A DNA stretch of 43,231 bases. It comes from Rhodospirillales bacterium Ga0074136. Lineage in GTDB: Bacteria > Pseudomonadota > Alphaproteobacteria > Acetobacterales > Acetobacteraceae. Where the stretch lies: the NCBI GenBank assembly GCA_001464375.1, contig LNEW01000175.1:1-43231 (forward strand), written 5' to 3'. Under the pieces are notes generated by a model, which saw only the letters and a list, made by a program, of their open reading frames with translations, made no database searches and had not been told where the DNA came from. This document shows, piece after piece, positions 25,143 to 33,623 of this stretch. The position numbers and the translations under genes were made by a program. Numbering within the stretch: position 1 is the stretch's first letter; the number at the start of each line of letters is the position of its first letter.

Positions 25143-26158
25143 CCGGCGTTGGCATCATCGGCCTGGGCATGGCGGTGAAGCCGCATGCGCTGGCGCTGCG
25201 CGACCTGGAAGCCGCGGGGCGCGTGCGCGTGCTGGGTGGCTTCGCGCCCTCGGGCGACCGGCGTGCCGCCTTCGCCGCCGCCTGGGGCTGGCCGGTCTTC
25301 GACCGCATCGAGGCGCTGCTGCACGCGCCCGGTCTCGACCTGGTCATCATCCTGACGCCGCCGCGCACGCACCTGCCGCTGGCCGAACAGGCGCTGGCGG
25401 CGGGCTGCCACCTGCTGGTGGAGAAGCCGGTCGAATGGGATGCGCCGCGCGCCGCCGCGCTGGTCGATGCCGCCACGCGCGCCGGGCGTCGCGCCGCCGT
25501 GGTGTTCCAGCACCGCTTCCGCCCGGCCGCGCTGCGGCTGAAGGCTGCCCTGGCCGAGGGCGCGCTGGGGGACATCCTCTCCGCCTCGGCCTCCATCCGC
25601 TGGTGGCGCGACGATGCCTATTTCGCGACACCCGGCCGCGGGATGAAGGCGCGCGACGGCGGCGGCGTGCTGCTGACCCAGGCGATCCACACGCTCGACC
25701 TGCTGTTGCACCTGGCCGGTCCGGTGCGCAGCGTCACCGGCTTCGCGCGGACATCCGGCCTGCGCGCCATCGACACCGAGGACATCGCCGCCGCCGCGCT
25801 GCGCTTCGCCAATGGCGCGATCGGCGCGGTGGACGCGACCACCGTCGCACGCCCGGGCTTCCCCGAACGCATCGAGATTGCCGGCACGCGGGGCAGCGCG
25901 GCGCTGGTGGCCGAGCGGCTCGACCTGCACATCGCAGGAGGCGCGCCGGAGGTGATCGACCACGGAAATGCGGGCGGCGGCGGCGCCGATCCCATGGCCT
26001 TCGACCACGGCCCGCACCGCGCCATGATCACCGAAGTGCTGGACGCCATCGTGCAGGACCGCCCGCCGTCCAATGATGCGGCGACCGGCCTGCCGGTCCA
26101 GCGCCTGATCGAGGCCTGGCTGCGCAGCGCCGACAGCGGCGTGCCGGAAACGCCCTGA
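25139..26158 (+). CDS. Gfo/Idh/MocA family oxidoreductase (copy 1)
   Basis: A 339-aa NAD(P)-dependent oxidoreductase. The nucleotide loop is GIIGLGMAVKPHA at the N-terminus, followed by the family motif LLVEKPVEW at about residue 93-101. The C-terminal alpha/beta domain starts with FQHRFRPAALRLK and carries GGGVLLTQAIHTLDLLLHL with the conserved His-x-x-Asp. Such enzymes oxidise sugars, inositols or their derivatives at a hydroxyl group. GTG 25139 overlaps the stop of the hydroxyacid dehydrogenase. It ends only 3 nt from the stop of the convergent tctA, leaving no space for a terminator. Confidence 0.9.
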   Translation: MTGVGIIGLGMAVKPHALALRDLEAAGRVRVLGGFAPSGDRRAAFAAAWGWPVFDRIEALLHAPGLDLVIILTPPRTHLPLAEQALAAGCHLLVEKPVEWDAPRAAALVDAATRAGRRAAVVFQHRFRPAALRLKAALAEGALGDILSASASIRWWRDDAYFATPGRGMKARDGGGVLLTQAIHTLDLLLHLAGPVRSVTGFARTSGLRAIDTEDIAAAALRFANGAIGAVDATTVARPGFPERIEIAGTRGSAALVAERLDLHIAGGAPEVIDHGNAGGGGADPMAFDHGPHRAMITEVLDAIVQDRPPSNDAATGLPVQRLIEAWLRSADSGVPETP

Positions 26159-26161
26159 CCG

Positions 26162-27664
26162 CTACGGCGTGGCCGCCGCGCGCCGCCGGAACAGCCCTGT
26201 CACCCCCGGGATCGACCAGGCCGCCGCCGCCAGCGTCAGCACGCACAACCCCATGCTGATCGGCCGCGTGAAGAAGGGCGTGAGGTCGCCACCCGACAGC
26301 ACCAGCCCGCGCAACAGGTTCTTGTCCAGCAGGTCGCCCAGCACGATGCCGAGCACCAGCGGCGCCATCGGGAAGCGCAATTCGCGCAGGATGAAGCCGA
26401 CCAGCCCCGCGCCCAGCATCACCCAGATGTCGAACAGCCGCGACGTGATGGCGAAGGCGCCCACGGTGCACAGCACGAAGACCACCGGCATCAGCCGCGC
26501 GCGTGGGATCAGCAGGATCCACAGCAGGGGCCGCACCAGGATCAGCCCGTAGAACAGCTTCACCATGTCGGCGATCACCAGCATGGCGACGATCTGGTAG
26601 ATGAACTCCGGCGAGGTGATCGCCAGCATCGGCCCGGGGTTCAGGCCATGGATCATCATTGCCGCCATCAGCACGGCGGCCGGCGCGGACCCCGGCACCG
26701 CGAGCGTCAGCACGGGAATGATGGCGCCGGGAACGCAGGCGCTCTCGCCGGTCTCGGCGGCCATCAGGCCCTCGATGCTGCCTTTTCCGTATTTCTCGCG
26801 TTCCTTGCTGGCGCGCTTGGCGGCGGCGTAGGAGGTCCAGGCGGCGATGTCCTCGCCCAGGCCCGGCATGGCGCCGATGAAGGTGCCGAGCGCGCCCGAG
26901 CGCAGGATCGTCTTCCAGTACATCGTGATGTCGCGGATGCGCGGGATGACGGAATCGATCTTCGACGACGCCGCCTTCACCGCCGGCCCGCGCATGGCCG
27001 ACAGGACCTCCGCCACGCCGAACACGCCCACCAGCACCGGCAGCAGGCCCAGCCCGCCGGCGAGGTCGCCATTGCCGAAGGCGAAGCGGGCGTAGGCGTG
27101 GTTGGTCTCCTGCCCGATCGTCGCGACGAACAGGCCGAGGAAGCCGGCGATGTAGCCCTTCAGCGGATCCCCACCCGACAGCGACCCGGCGATGATGATG
27201 CCGAACATCGCCACCCAGAACATCTCGTAGGAGCCGAACTGCAGCGCGAATTCGCCGAAGGATGGCGCGAACAGCGCCAGGATCAGCGTGCCGAACAGCG
27301 TGCCGAGCCACGACCCCGCGGTGGAGATGCCCATCGCGCGCCCGGCCAGCCCCTGCCGCGCCAGCGGAAAGCCATCGAGCGTGGAGGCCGCGGAAGCCGG
27401 TGTGCCCGGGATGTTCAGCAGGATGGCGCTGCGCGACCCGCCATAGATCGCGCCGACATAGACACACACCAGCACCAGCATGGCGACATTCGCCCCCATG
27501 CCGAAGGTCAGCGTGGTCAGCAGCGCCACACCCATGGTCGCCGTCAGTCCGGGCAGCGCGCCGATGACGATACCGATCAGCACCGCCCACAGCGCATGCC
27601 ACACCGCGCCGCCGCCGAGCACATGGGCGAAGCCGCCCATCAGCATGCCGAAGGCGTCGGTCAC
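26162..27664 (-). CDS. tctA: tripartite tricarboxylate transporter permease, TctA family
   Basis: A 500-aa large membrane subunit of a TTT transporter with about 12 helices. The family motifs are IGALPGLTATMGVALL, YGGSRSAILLNIPGTPAS and GAMPGLGEDIAAWTSY. It works with the small subunit TctB and the periplasmic receptor TctC to import carboxylates with a cation gradient. Its ATG overlaps the tctB stop (27661-27664). The ligand is not predictable, since TTT systems cover citrate, terephthalate, aromatic acids and others. Confidence 0.93.
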   Translation of the reverse strand: MTDAFGMLMGGFAHVLGGGAVWHALWAVLIGIVIGALPGLTATMGVALLTTLTFGMGANVAMLVLVCVYVGAIYGGSRSAILLNIPGTPASAASTLDGFPLARQGLAGRAMGISTAGSWLGTLFGTLILALFAPSFGEFALQFGSYEMFWVAMFGIIIAGSLSGGDPLKGYIAGFLGLFVATIGQETNHAYARFAFGNGDLAGGLGLLPVLVGVFGVAEVLSAMRGPAVKAASSKIDSVIPRIRDITMYWKTILRSGALGTFIGAMPGLGEDIAAWTSYAAAKRASKEREKYGKGSIEGLMAAETGESACVPGAIIPVLTLAVPGSAPAAVLMAAMMIHGLNPGPMLAITSPEFIYQIVAMLVIADMVKLFYGLILVRPLLWILLIPRARLMPVVFVLCTVGAFAITSRLFDIWVMLGAGLVGFILRELRFPMAPLVLGIVLGDLLDKNLLRGLVLSGGDLTPFFTRPISMGLCVLTLAAAAWSIPGVTGLFRRRAAATP

Positions 27665-28197
27665 GGCAGCCGCAGCAGGAACAGTTTCTCGAACACCAGC
27701 GTCACCGCGAGCCCCGTGCCCAGCCCGATCAGCGCAGCCTCGATGATGCGGCGTGCGCGGCGGTCAGGCCCCTGGTTCCATTCGAAGGCGGCGGTGAAGG
27801 CAAAGACGAACAGGGCCGAGGCCAGCCAGAACGGCACGCGCCCGACCAGCACGCCGGCATAGGCCACGCCCAGCACGGCGGCCATCAGCAGCTGCCGCCC
27901 ATCGCCGGTGGCCGGCCCACGCTGCGCGCGCACCGCCCAACCGCCACGCCGCACGGCGCGTAGCCCGAGCACACCGGCCAGCGATGCGATCATCGCGCCG
28001 TAGAAGCCCGGCACGATGCCGGGCGCCGTCAGCCCGGTGCCGGATTGCTCGACGAAGCGCGGCATCTGCCAAGCCTGGAGGATGATGGCGACGCCGAGCG
28101 CGAACAGCACCGCCGCCGTGACCAGGTCGGCCCGCGGGGAGGCCGGCGCCTTCCCGCCGTCGAAGGGCGAATCGGCCTCCTGCGCCGGCGCGCTCAA
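27661..28197 (-). CDS. tctB: tripartite tricarboxylate transporter small permease, TctB family
   Basis: A 178-aa protein with four predicted helices (residues about 26-45, 63-80, 109-126 and 128-170). The first helix region LVTAAVLFALGVAIILQAW and the following loop are like TctB, a weakly conserved family. It stabilises or assists TctA. It is framed by ATGA overlaps with tctC upstream and tctA downstream, which supports the assignment. Confidence 0.88.
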   Translation of the reverse strand: MSAPAQEADSPFDGGKAPASPRADLVTAAVLFALGVAIILQAWQMPRFVEQSGTGLTAPGIVPGFYGAMIASLAGVLGLRAVRRGGWAVRAQRGPATGDGRQLLMAAVLGVAYAGVLVGRVPFWLASALFVFAFTAAFEWNQGPDRRARRIIEAALIGLGTGLAVTLVFEKLFLLRLP

Positions 28198-29213
28198 AGC
28201 CGGGCGATACCCAGGGTTTCAGGCGAGACGCGCGCCTTGCCGCCGTCGAAATACAGCCAGGCGGTCTGGCGCACCATCTTCCACGCCTCGTCATGCGCGG
28301 CCTGGCCGTGCAGCGGCGTGAACAGCGCGGCGCGCGACGTCGCGTAGTCCTTCAGGCGCTGCGAATTGGCGATGGTGTTGGTCCACAGCCCGGTCATGGT
28401 CTGCACCACGTTCTCCGGCACGCCCTTCGCCGACCAGATGCCGAAATAGTTCAGCGGCGCCGGAATGTTCGGCAGCCAGCGTCGCACGGACGGGATCTCC
28501 ATCGCCGGCGCACTGCCCTGTGCGGCGAGCGTCACCGGGTTCTCCGACTGCACCGCGAGCGGGATCAGCCGCCGCGCGCGGATCATCTCGGCCGCTTCCA
28601 CCAGCAGCACGGCGCCGAGCGGGGTTTCGCCCGACACCGTCGCGATCATCGCCGGGTTGCCGCCATCATACGTCGCGTGGCGGTATTGCAGCTGCGTGGC
28701 GGCGCGCAGCGCCTCCATCATGTTGTGCCCGGCCGAGGACACGCCGGCGGTCGCGACGCCGATGCCCTGGCCGCGGGTCTTGAGCGCCTCCAGCGCCGCG
28801 CCGAAGTCGCGGAAGCCGGCCTGCGGATTGGCCACCAGGACGTTCACATTCGCCACCGCGAAGAACAGGTTCCAGTCCGACAACTGCGTGTCCAGCAGGC
28901 CGAGCACCTTGTAGCAGCCGACATCCACCGCCGCGCCGGCGGCCCAGGTCAGGCCATCCTTCGGCGCTTCCATCGCATTGCGCGTGCCGATCGACCCCGA
29001 GGCCCCTGGCTGGTTCACCACCACCACGCGCTGGCCGAGCGGGCCTTCCAGCTCGGCCGCGACGATGCGCGCCATCTGGTCGGTCGACCCACCGGCGGCC
29101 CAGGGCACGATGATGGTCACCGGGCGGTCCGGCCGCCAGGCGGCCTGCGCCGTCGCCAGGGTGGGCGCCGCGATGCCGGCGGCGGTGGCGGCGAGCAGAT
29201 GCCTGCGGAGCAT
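28194..29213 (-). CDS. tctC: tripartite tricarboxylate transporter receptor (Bug/TctC)
   Basis: A 339-aa periplasmic solute-binding protein. The signal peptide (MLRRHLLAATAAGIAAPTLATA) ends before QAAWRP. The mature part begins with the Bug hallmark RPVTIIVPWAAGGSTDQMAR and VVVVNQPGASGSIGT. The usual ligand-loop region reads GVSSAGHNMMEAL, and the C-terminal domain contains the IWSAKGVPENVV segment. Start ATG 29213 has GGGAAGG upstream. It is the first gene of tctCBA. A perfect GTAACC/GGTTAC palindrome lies 60 nt upstream. Confidence 0.92.
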   Translation of the reverse strand: MLRRHLLAATAAGIAAPTLATAQAAWRPDRPVTIIVPWAAGGSTDQMARIVAAELEGPLGQRVVVVNQPGASGSIGTRNAMEAPKDGLTWAAGAAVDVGCYKVLGLLDTQLSDWNLFFAVANVNVLVANPQAGFRDFGAALEALKTRGQGIGVATAGVSSAGHNMMEALRAATQLQYRHATYDGGNPAMIATVSGETPLGAVLLVEAAEMIRARRLIPLAVQSENPVTLAAQGSAPAMEIPSVRRWLPNIPAPLNYFGIWSAKGVPENVVQTMTGLWTNTIANSQRLKDYATSRAALFTPLHGQAAHDEAWKMVRQTAWLYFDGGKARVSPETLGIARL

Positions 29214-29272
29214 GTCTTCGACCCTTCCCTCATGGTGACGGCGCACCGCGTGCGTCGCGGCGTCGTGGTGAA

Positions 29273-29288
29273 GTAACCTTGTGGTTAC
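29273..29288. promoter_or_regulatory. palindromic operator candidate upstream of tctCBA
   Basis: GTAACC-TTGT-GGTTAC is a perfect 6-4-6 palindrome ending 60 nt before the tctC start codon. It is AT-rich for this genome and of the size recognised by dimeric regulators such as GntR-type proteins. No regulator gene is adjacent, so the binding protein is unknown. Confidence 0.55.
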
Positions 29289-29412
29289 CGCGATGGTGCG
29301 GCGGGTGCGCCGCGATCGTCAAGCAACCCCGCCCAACGGTCGTGGGTTGATGCGCCGCTGGCCGCCGCGCCGCATCGCCGCGGTTCGGCCGGGCCGCGAC
29401 AGCGGGGGCCCC

Positions 29413-30225
29413 TCACCCGAATTCCGGCCCCGCGACGGCCGCCAGCAGCGCGGCATCGCCCGGCGTGTCGCCGCCCAGCGCCATGCGCGTGAAGGGCCGC
29501 TGCACCGCGCCGCCATGCGCCGCCAGCCAGGCGGCAAGGCCGGCGCGCGCCTCCGGCAGGTCGATCACTGCGGCGCCAGGCAGCGCGGCACGCGCGGCCG
29601 CGATCAACGCGCCGGCGGCGGCATCCTCGCGCGCCACCACCGGACCGACCTGCGGCCCGCGCGCGCCATCGCGGGCAAGCGCGAATCCCGCGAGGCCCGC
29701 CGCGCCGTCGACAACGAAGCCCGGCGCGCGCGCCGCGAAGTCGCGCAGCAGGGTTTCGCGGGGCGCGCCGAAGGCGGCGGCGTCCAGCGCGAGCACGGCA
29801 GGCCAGTCGCCCGGCGCCAATGGGCGCGGGCCGGGCGCATCCGGCAGCGTCGCCGGCAGCGACCAGCGCGAGAAGCCCCAGAGGTCACGGAAGCCTAGCT
29901 GTCGATATACTTCACGCCCGGCCGGCGTCGCATCCAGCGCGGCGCAGCGCGTGCCGGCCAGGCAGTCCATCGCCCAGCGCATCAGCGCCGTCGCGTGGCC
30001 CCGCCGCCGCATGTCCGGCCGCACCAGCACCATCGAGATCCAGGCGAGGTCCGACCCGTATCGGATGACGGCAGCCGTCGCCGCCAAGGCATCCTGCCCG
30101 TCGTCGATCGCGCGGCCCTCGCCGTCGGCGATGAACAGCGCCCAGTCGCGCGGGACCTGGTTCCAGCCGACCAGGCGCGACAGGGCGGCGGCGCGGGGCA
30201 GGTCGGCGGTGCTGAGACGTCGCAT
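29413..30225 (-). CDS. GNAT family N-acetyltransferase
   Basis: A 270-aa protein with an N-terminal GNAT domain: WISMVLVRPDMRRRGHATAL is the acetyl-CoA-binding motif A (RRRGHA), followed by AALDATPAGREVYRQLGFRD. The second half (from about residue 130) has LAPGDWPAVLALDAAAFGA and a further acetyltransferase-like fold without a clear motif A, as in two-domain GNATs. The acceptor is unknown. Start ATG 30225 is 75 nt from the divergent Gfo/Idh gene, so they may share a control region, and the gene lies inside the catabolic island. Confidence 0.85.
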   Translation of the reverse strand: MRRLSTADLPRAAALSRLVGWNQVPRDWALFIADGEGRAIDDGQDALAATAAVIRYGSDLAWISMVLVRPDMRRRGHATALMRWAMDCLAGTRCAALDATPAGREVYRQLGFRDLWGFSRWSLPATLPDAPGPRPLAPGDWPAVLALDAAAFGAPRETLLRDFAARAPGFVVDGAAGLAGFALARDGARGPQVGPVVAREDAAAGALIAAARAALPGAAVIDLPEARAGLAAWLAAHGGAVQRPFTRMALGGDTPGDAALLAAVAGPEFG

Positions 30226-30300
30226 CGCGCGATGCCACGCCGCGCGCGGGCCGCCGTCAAGCGCTTGACGGGCGCGCGCGCAGCCCGCCCACTCCGCACC

Positions 30301-31323
30301 ATGACGGCCACCACGCCACGCCTGCTGCTGATGGGGTGCGGCGCCTTCGGGCGCGTGCACCTGGCGGCACTTCGCGGCCTGGGCATCGCGCCGATCGTCT
30401 TCGACCCCGATCGCGCGGCGGCGGCGGCAACAGGCTGCGTCGTGGTGGATACGCCCGAGGCCGGGATCGGCGCGAGCGACGCCGTCATCATCGCCACGCC
30501 GGTGGCCACGCACGTCCCGCTGGCAACCGCCGTGCTGCGCGCGGGGCGCGACCTGTTCCTCGAAAAGCCGGCGACCGAGACCGCCGCCGAAGCCGCCGCG
30601 CTGGCCGCACTTGCGGAAGGCAAGGGCCGCATCGCCCAGGTCGGCCTGTATTTTCGCTTCCATCCGAAGGCGCAGGCGCTGCGGCGCATGGTGGCGGCGG
30701 GCGCCTTCGGCCCGCTGCATTACCTGGCCGCGCGATTCTCCGGCGTGAAGCGCGCGCGCGGTGACTCCGGCGCGCTGCTGAACGACGCGGTGCATTTCGC
30801 CGACCTGCTGCCCTGGATCGCTGACGAGACCCCCTCGCGCATCTTCGCGACACTGGCCGACCCGCTGGGACGCGGGCGGGAAGACCTGGCGGTGATCCAG
30901 ATGATGTTCCCCTCGGGCCTCACGGCGCTGATCGAAGCGGGCTGCGTGCTGCCCGGCCGCTGGCCCGATGCGGTGGTGCCAGGCGCGGAGACGCGCAAGG
31001 AAGTCGTCGTCGCCGGACGCGATGCGCTGGCCGAGGTGGATTTCGCGGCGGAGACCTTCGCGCTGCGCCGCGGCACGCATGAACCCGCCGCCCATGGCGC
31101 CTGGCTGCCGCGGCACGCGCCGCGCGAGGACCCGCCCATCCCCGCCGCCGACCCCGTGCAGGTGGTCGCCGCCGAACTCGCCGCCTTCCTCGACGCGGTG
31201 CGCACGCGCCGCGTGCCGGAGGCCAACCTGCGCGACGGTGCGCTCGCCCCCGCCCGCATCCTGGACGCGGCGCGGCTGTCCGCGGCAGAAGCGCGCGTCG
31301 TGTCGCTTACGGAGATCGCCTGA
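30301..31323 (+). CDS. Gfo/Idh/MocA family oxidoreductase (copy 2)
   Basis: A 340-aa oxidoreductase. The N-terminal nucleotide loop is LLMGCGAFGRVHLAAL, then VIIATPVATHVPLA and LFLEKPATETAA (EKP motif at about residue 89). The C-terminal domain carries ALLNDAVHFADLLPWI with the conserved Asp and His. It is only distantly similar to the other copy at 25139, so the two likely act on different substrates. Its stop and the next start share a base (TGATG at 31321-31325), making it the first gene of a coupled three-gene unit with the isomerase and the enolase-family enzyme. Confidence 0.9.
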   Translation: MTATTPRLLLMGCGAFGRVHLAALRGLGIAPIVFDPDRAAAAATGCVVVDTPEAGIGASDAVIIATPVATHVPLATAVLRAGRDLFLEKPATETAAEAAALAALAEGKGRIAQVGLYFRFHPKAQALRRMVAAGAFGPLHYLAARFSGVKRARGDSGALLNDAVHFADLLPWIADETPSRIFATLADPLGRGREDLAVIQMMFPSGLTALIEAGCVLPGRWPDAVVPGAETRKEVVVAGRDALAEVDFAAETFALRRGTHEPAAHGAWLPRHAPREDPPIPAADPVQVVAAELAAFLDAVRTRRVPEANLRDGALAPARILDAARLSAAEARVVSLTEIA

Positions 31324-32144
31324 TGCGCATCAGCCTGTGCAACGAGGTCGTGCGCGACCTCGACTTCGCCGCGCAATGCGCGCTGGCGGCAACGCTCGGC
31401 TATGACGGGCTGGAAGTGGCGCCCTTCACGCTGGATCCGGAGGCGCCGCATGCGCTGCCGGCGTCACGCCGGATCGAGCTGCGTCGGGCTGCGGCTGACG
31501 CAGGCACCGTGATCACGTCGCTGCACTGGCTGCTGGTGGCGCCAGCGGGGCTGTCGATCACGACCGCGGATGCAGCGATACGCGCACGTACCCTGGACGT
31601 GATGGAGCGGCTGGTCGCCCTTGCCGCCGATCTCGGCGCGACGCTGCTGGTGCACGGGTCCCCCGGAGCGCGGCATGTCGCGGCCGCCGGCGATGCCGCG
31701 CGCGCCGAGGAGGCCATGGCCCGCGCCGGCGACTGGGCCGCGCAGCATGGCGTGACCTATTGCCTGGAACCACTCGATGCCGCGCAGACCAACTGGTGCA
31801 CCACCGTCGAACAGGGCGCGGACATCGTGCGCCGCATCGGCAACCCCGCGCTGCGCACGATGCTCGACACCTGCTCCGCCGGGAATGGCGAGGCGGACAG
31901 CGTCCCGGCGCTGCTCGAACGCTGGATGCCGTCCGGGTTGATCGCGCATATCCACCTGAACGACCGCAACAAGCGCGCGCCCGGCCAGGGCGCCGACCGC
32001 TTCGGCCCCGTGCTCGATGCGCTGCGCCGCACGGGGTACGCCGGCTTCGCCGCGGTCGAGCCCTTCGACTACATCCCCGACGGGCCGACCAGCGCCGCGC
32101 GCGCCATCGGCTATCTTCGCGCGCTGCAGGAATCCGCCGCATGA
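31323..32144 (+). CDS. sugar phosphate isomerase/epimerase-type TIM barrel (xylose isomerase-like)
   Basis: A 273-aa AP-endonuclease-2/xylose-isomerase-like barrel. Probable divalent-metal ligands are Glu149 (YCLEPLD), Asp182 (TMLDTCSA), His209/His211 (AHIHLNDRN) and Glu246 (AAVEPFDY), which is the standard arrangement of epimerases, dehydratases and hydroxypyruvate isomerase-like enzymes of this family. HGSPGARHVA is the usual loop after strand 4. Substrate unknown. It is coupled at both ends: TGATG with the upstream oxidoreductase and ATGA with the downstream enolase-family gene. Confidence 0.88.
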   Translation: MRISLCNEVVRDLDFAAQCALAATLGYDGLEVAPFTLDPEAPHALPASRRIELRRAAADAGTVITSLHWLLVAPAGLSITTADAAIRARTLDVMERLVALAADLGATLLVHGSPGARHVAAAGDAARAEEAMARAGDWAAQHGVTYCLEPLDAAQTNWCTTVEQGADIVRRIGNPALRTMLDTCSAGNGEADSVPALLERWMPSGLIAHIHLNDRNKRAPGQGADRFGPVLDALRRTGYAGFAAVEPFDYIPDGPTSAARAIGYLRALQESAA

Positions 32145-33568
32145 CCGCCCCCCGCTTCCGCCTGACCGAGGTGCAGCGCTTCGAATGGCCGTTCCGGCTG
32201 CGCATGCCGTTCCGCTTCGGCGTCATCACCGTCACGCATGGCCGCCAGGCGGTGATCCGCGCGCGCATCGCGCTCGATGACGGAACCGAACAGTGGGGCG
32301 TGGCGGCCGAGACGCTGGCGGCCAAGTGGTTCGACAAGGACCCGCGCTGGTCGGATGCGCAGAACGAGCACCAGCTGCGCCGCGCGCTGGAACTGGCCTG
32401 CGACGCCACGCTCGCGGCCGGGGCGAACACGGCCTTCGGGCACTACGCGGATGGCTATGCCGCGCATGTCGCCGCCTGTGGCGCCGAAGCCCTGAACCCG
32501 CTGGTCGCGTCCTATGGCCGGGCGTTGCTGGACCGCGCCATGCTGGATGCGCTGCTGAAGGCGAAGCGCCTGTCCTTCGCCCACGGGCTGCGCGCCAATA
32601 TCGGCGGCATGGCGCCGCATGCCGTGTTGCCCGACCTGCCGGGCTTCGACTTCGCGGCGATGCTGGGTTCGCTGACACCCGCGCGGCGGATGCATGCGCG
32701 GCACACGGTCGGGCTGGTCGACCCGATCACCGCCGCCGACCAGGACAGCCGCGTCGATGACGGCCTGCCCGAGACGGTCGAGGAGGTCGCCGCCACCTAC
32801 CGCCACGCCTGGTGGAAGCTGAAGGTCGGCGGCAATGTCGCAGCCGATGTGGACCGGCTGTGCCGCATCGCGTCCGTGCTGGATCGGCTGCACGGCTACC
32901 AGGTCAGCCTCGACGGCAACGAGCAGTACGAGGATGCCGAGGGCGTGCTCGCGCTGTGGCACGCCATGCAGGCGGAACCGCGGCTGGCGCGGCTGAATGC
33001 GTCGATCGCCTTCATCGAGCAGCCGGTCAAGCGGGCGCGCGCGCTGGACGGCGCGATGGGCGCGCTGGCGGCCGCGCGCCCGGTGATCGTGGATGAGAGC
33101 GACGGGCCGCTCGATGCCTTCGTGCAGGCGCGGGCGCTGGGTTACACCGGTATCTCGTCCAAGGCGTGCAAGGGCGTGTGGCGGTCGCTGGTGAATCTCG
33201 CGCGCTGCCGGGCGTGGAATGCGGCCGAACCGGAGCCGCGCTTCTTCATGAGTGCCGAGGACTTGACCACGCTGGCCGGCGTCTGCGTGCAGCAGGACCT
33301 GGCGCTGGTGTCCGCGATGGGCCTGGTGCATGTGGAGCGCAACGGCCACCACTTCGTCGATGGCTTTTCCGGCCGCCCTAAGGCCGAGGCGGTGCGCTTC
33401 ATGGAGGCGCACCCCGACCTGTATGCCGACACGCCGCATGGCCCGCGCCTGCTGATCCGCGAGGGAACGCTGGATCTTGGTTCGGTGGTCGATGCCGTCG
33501 GCCTCGGTGCGTCGCTGGACCCCGACGTGGCGTCGATGGACCCGATGCCTGCCGCTGCCTGGCCCTGA
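32141..33568 (+). CDS. enolase-superfamily protein (mandelate racemase/muconate lactonizing-like)
   Basis: A 475-aa enzyme, about 80-100 residues longer than typical members. The barrel residues are visible: Lys226-x-Lys228 (WWKLKVGG), Asp258 (SLDGNEQ), Glu293 (FIEQP), Asp318/Glu319 (VIVDESDG) and Lys341 (ISSKACKG). The Lys/Lys pair around an Asp-Glu-Asp metal site is that of the muconate lactonizing subgroup, whose members racemise, cycloisomerise or dehydrate acids. The N-terminal capping domain is extended (residues about 60-190). Reaction and substrate are unknown. It is the last gene of the coupled unit, and a hairpin follows its stop. Confidence 0.85.
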   Translation: MTAPRFRLTEVQRFEWPFRLRMPFRFGVITVTHGRQAVIRARIALDDGTEQWGVAAETLAAKWFDKDPRWSDAQNEHQLRRALELACDATLAAGANTAFGHYADGYAAHVAACGAEALNPLVASYGRALLDRAMLDALLKAKRLSFAHGLRANIGGMAPHAVLPDLPGFDFAAMLGSLTPARRMHARHTVGLVDPITAADQDSRVDDGLPETVEEVAATYRHAWWKLKVGGNVAADVDRLCRIASVLDRLHGYQVSLDGNEQYEDAEGVLALWHAMQAEPRLARLNASIAFIEQPVKRARALDGAMGALAAARPVIVDESDGPLDAFVQARALGYTGISSKACKGVWRSLVNLARCRAWNAAEPEPRFFMSAEDLTTLAGVCVQQDLALVSAMGLVHVERNGHHFVDGFSGRPKAEAVRFMEAHPDLYADTPHGPRLLIREGTLDLGSVVDAVGLGASLDPDVASMDPMPAAAWP

Positions 33569-33598
33569 GGATCGCGGTCCAGGGGGCCGTCGCCCAGC

Positions 33599-33619
33599 CC
33601 GAGGGGCCAAGCCCCTCGG
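33599..33619. terminator. 9-bp hairpin between convergent enolase-family gene and lpxK
   Basis: CCGAGGGGC and GCCCCTCGG pair perfectly across a CAA loop. It sits 30 nt after one stop and 4 nt from the lpxK stop, fitting a bidirectional terminator. No T-tract is present. Confidence 0.6.
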
Positions 33620-33623
33620 CCAT

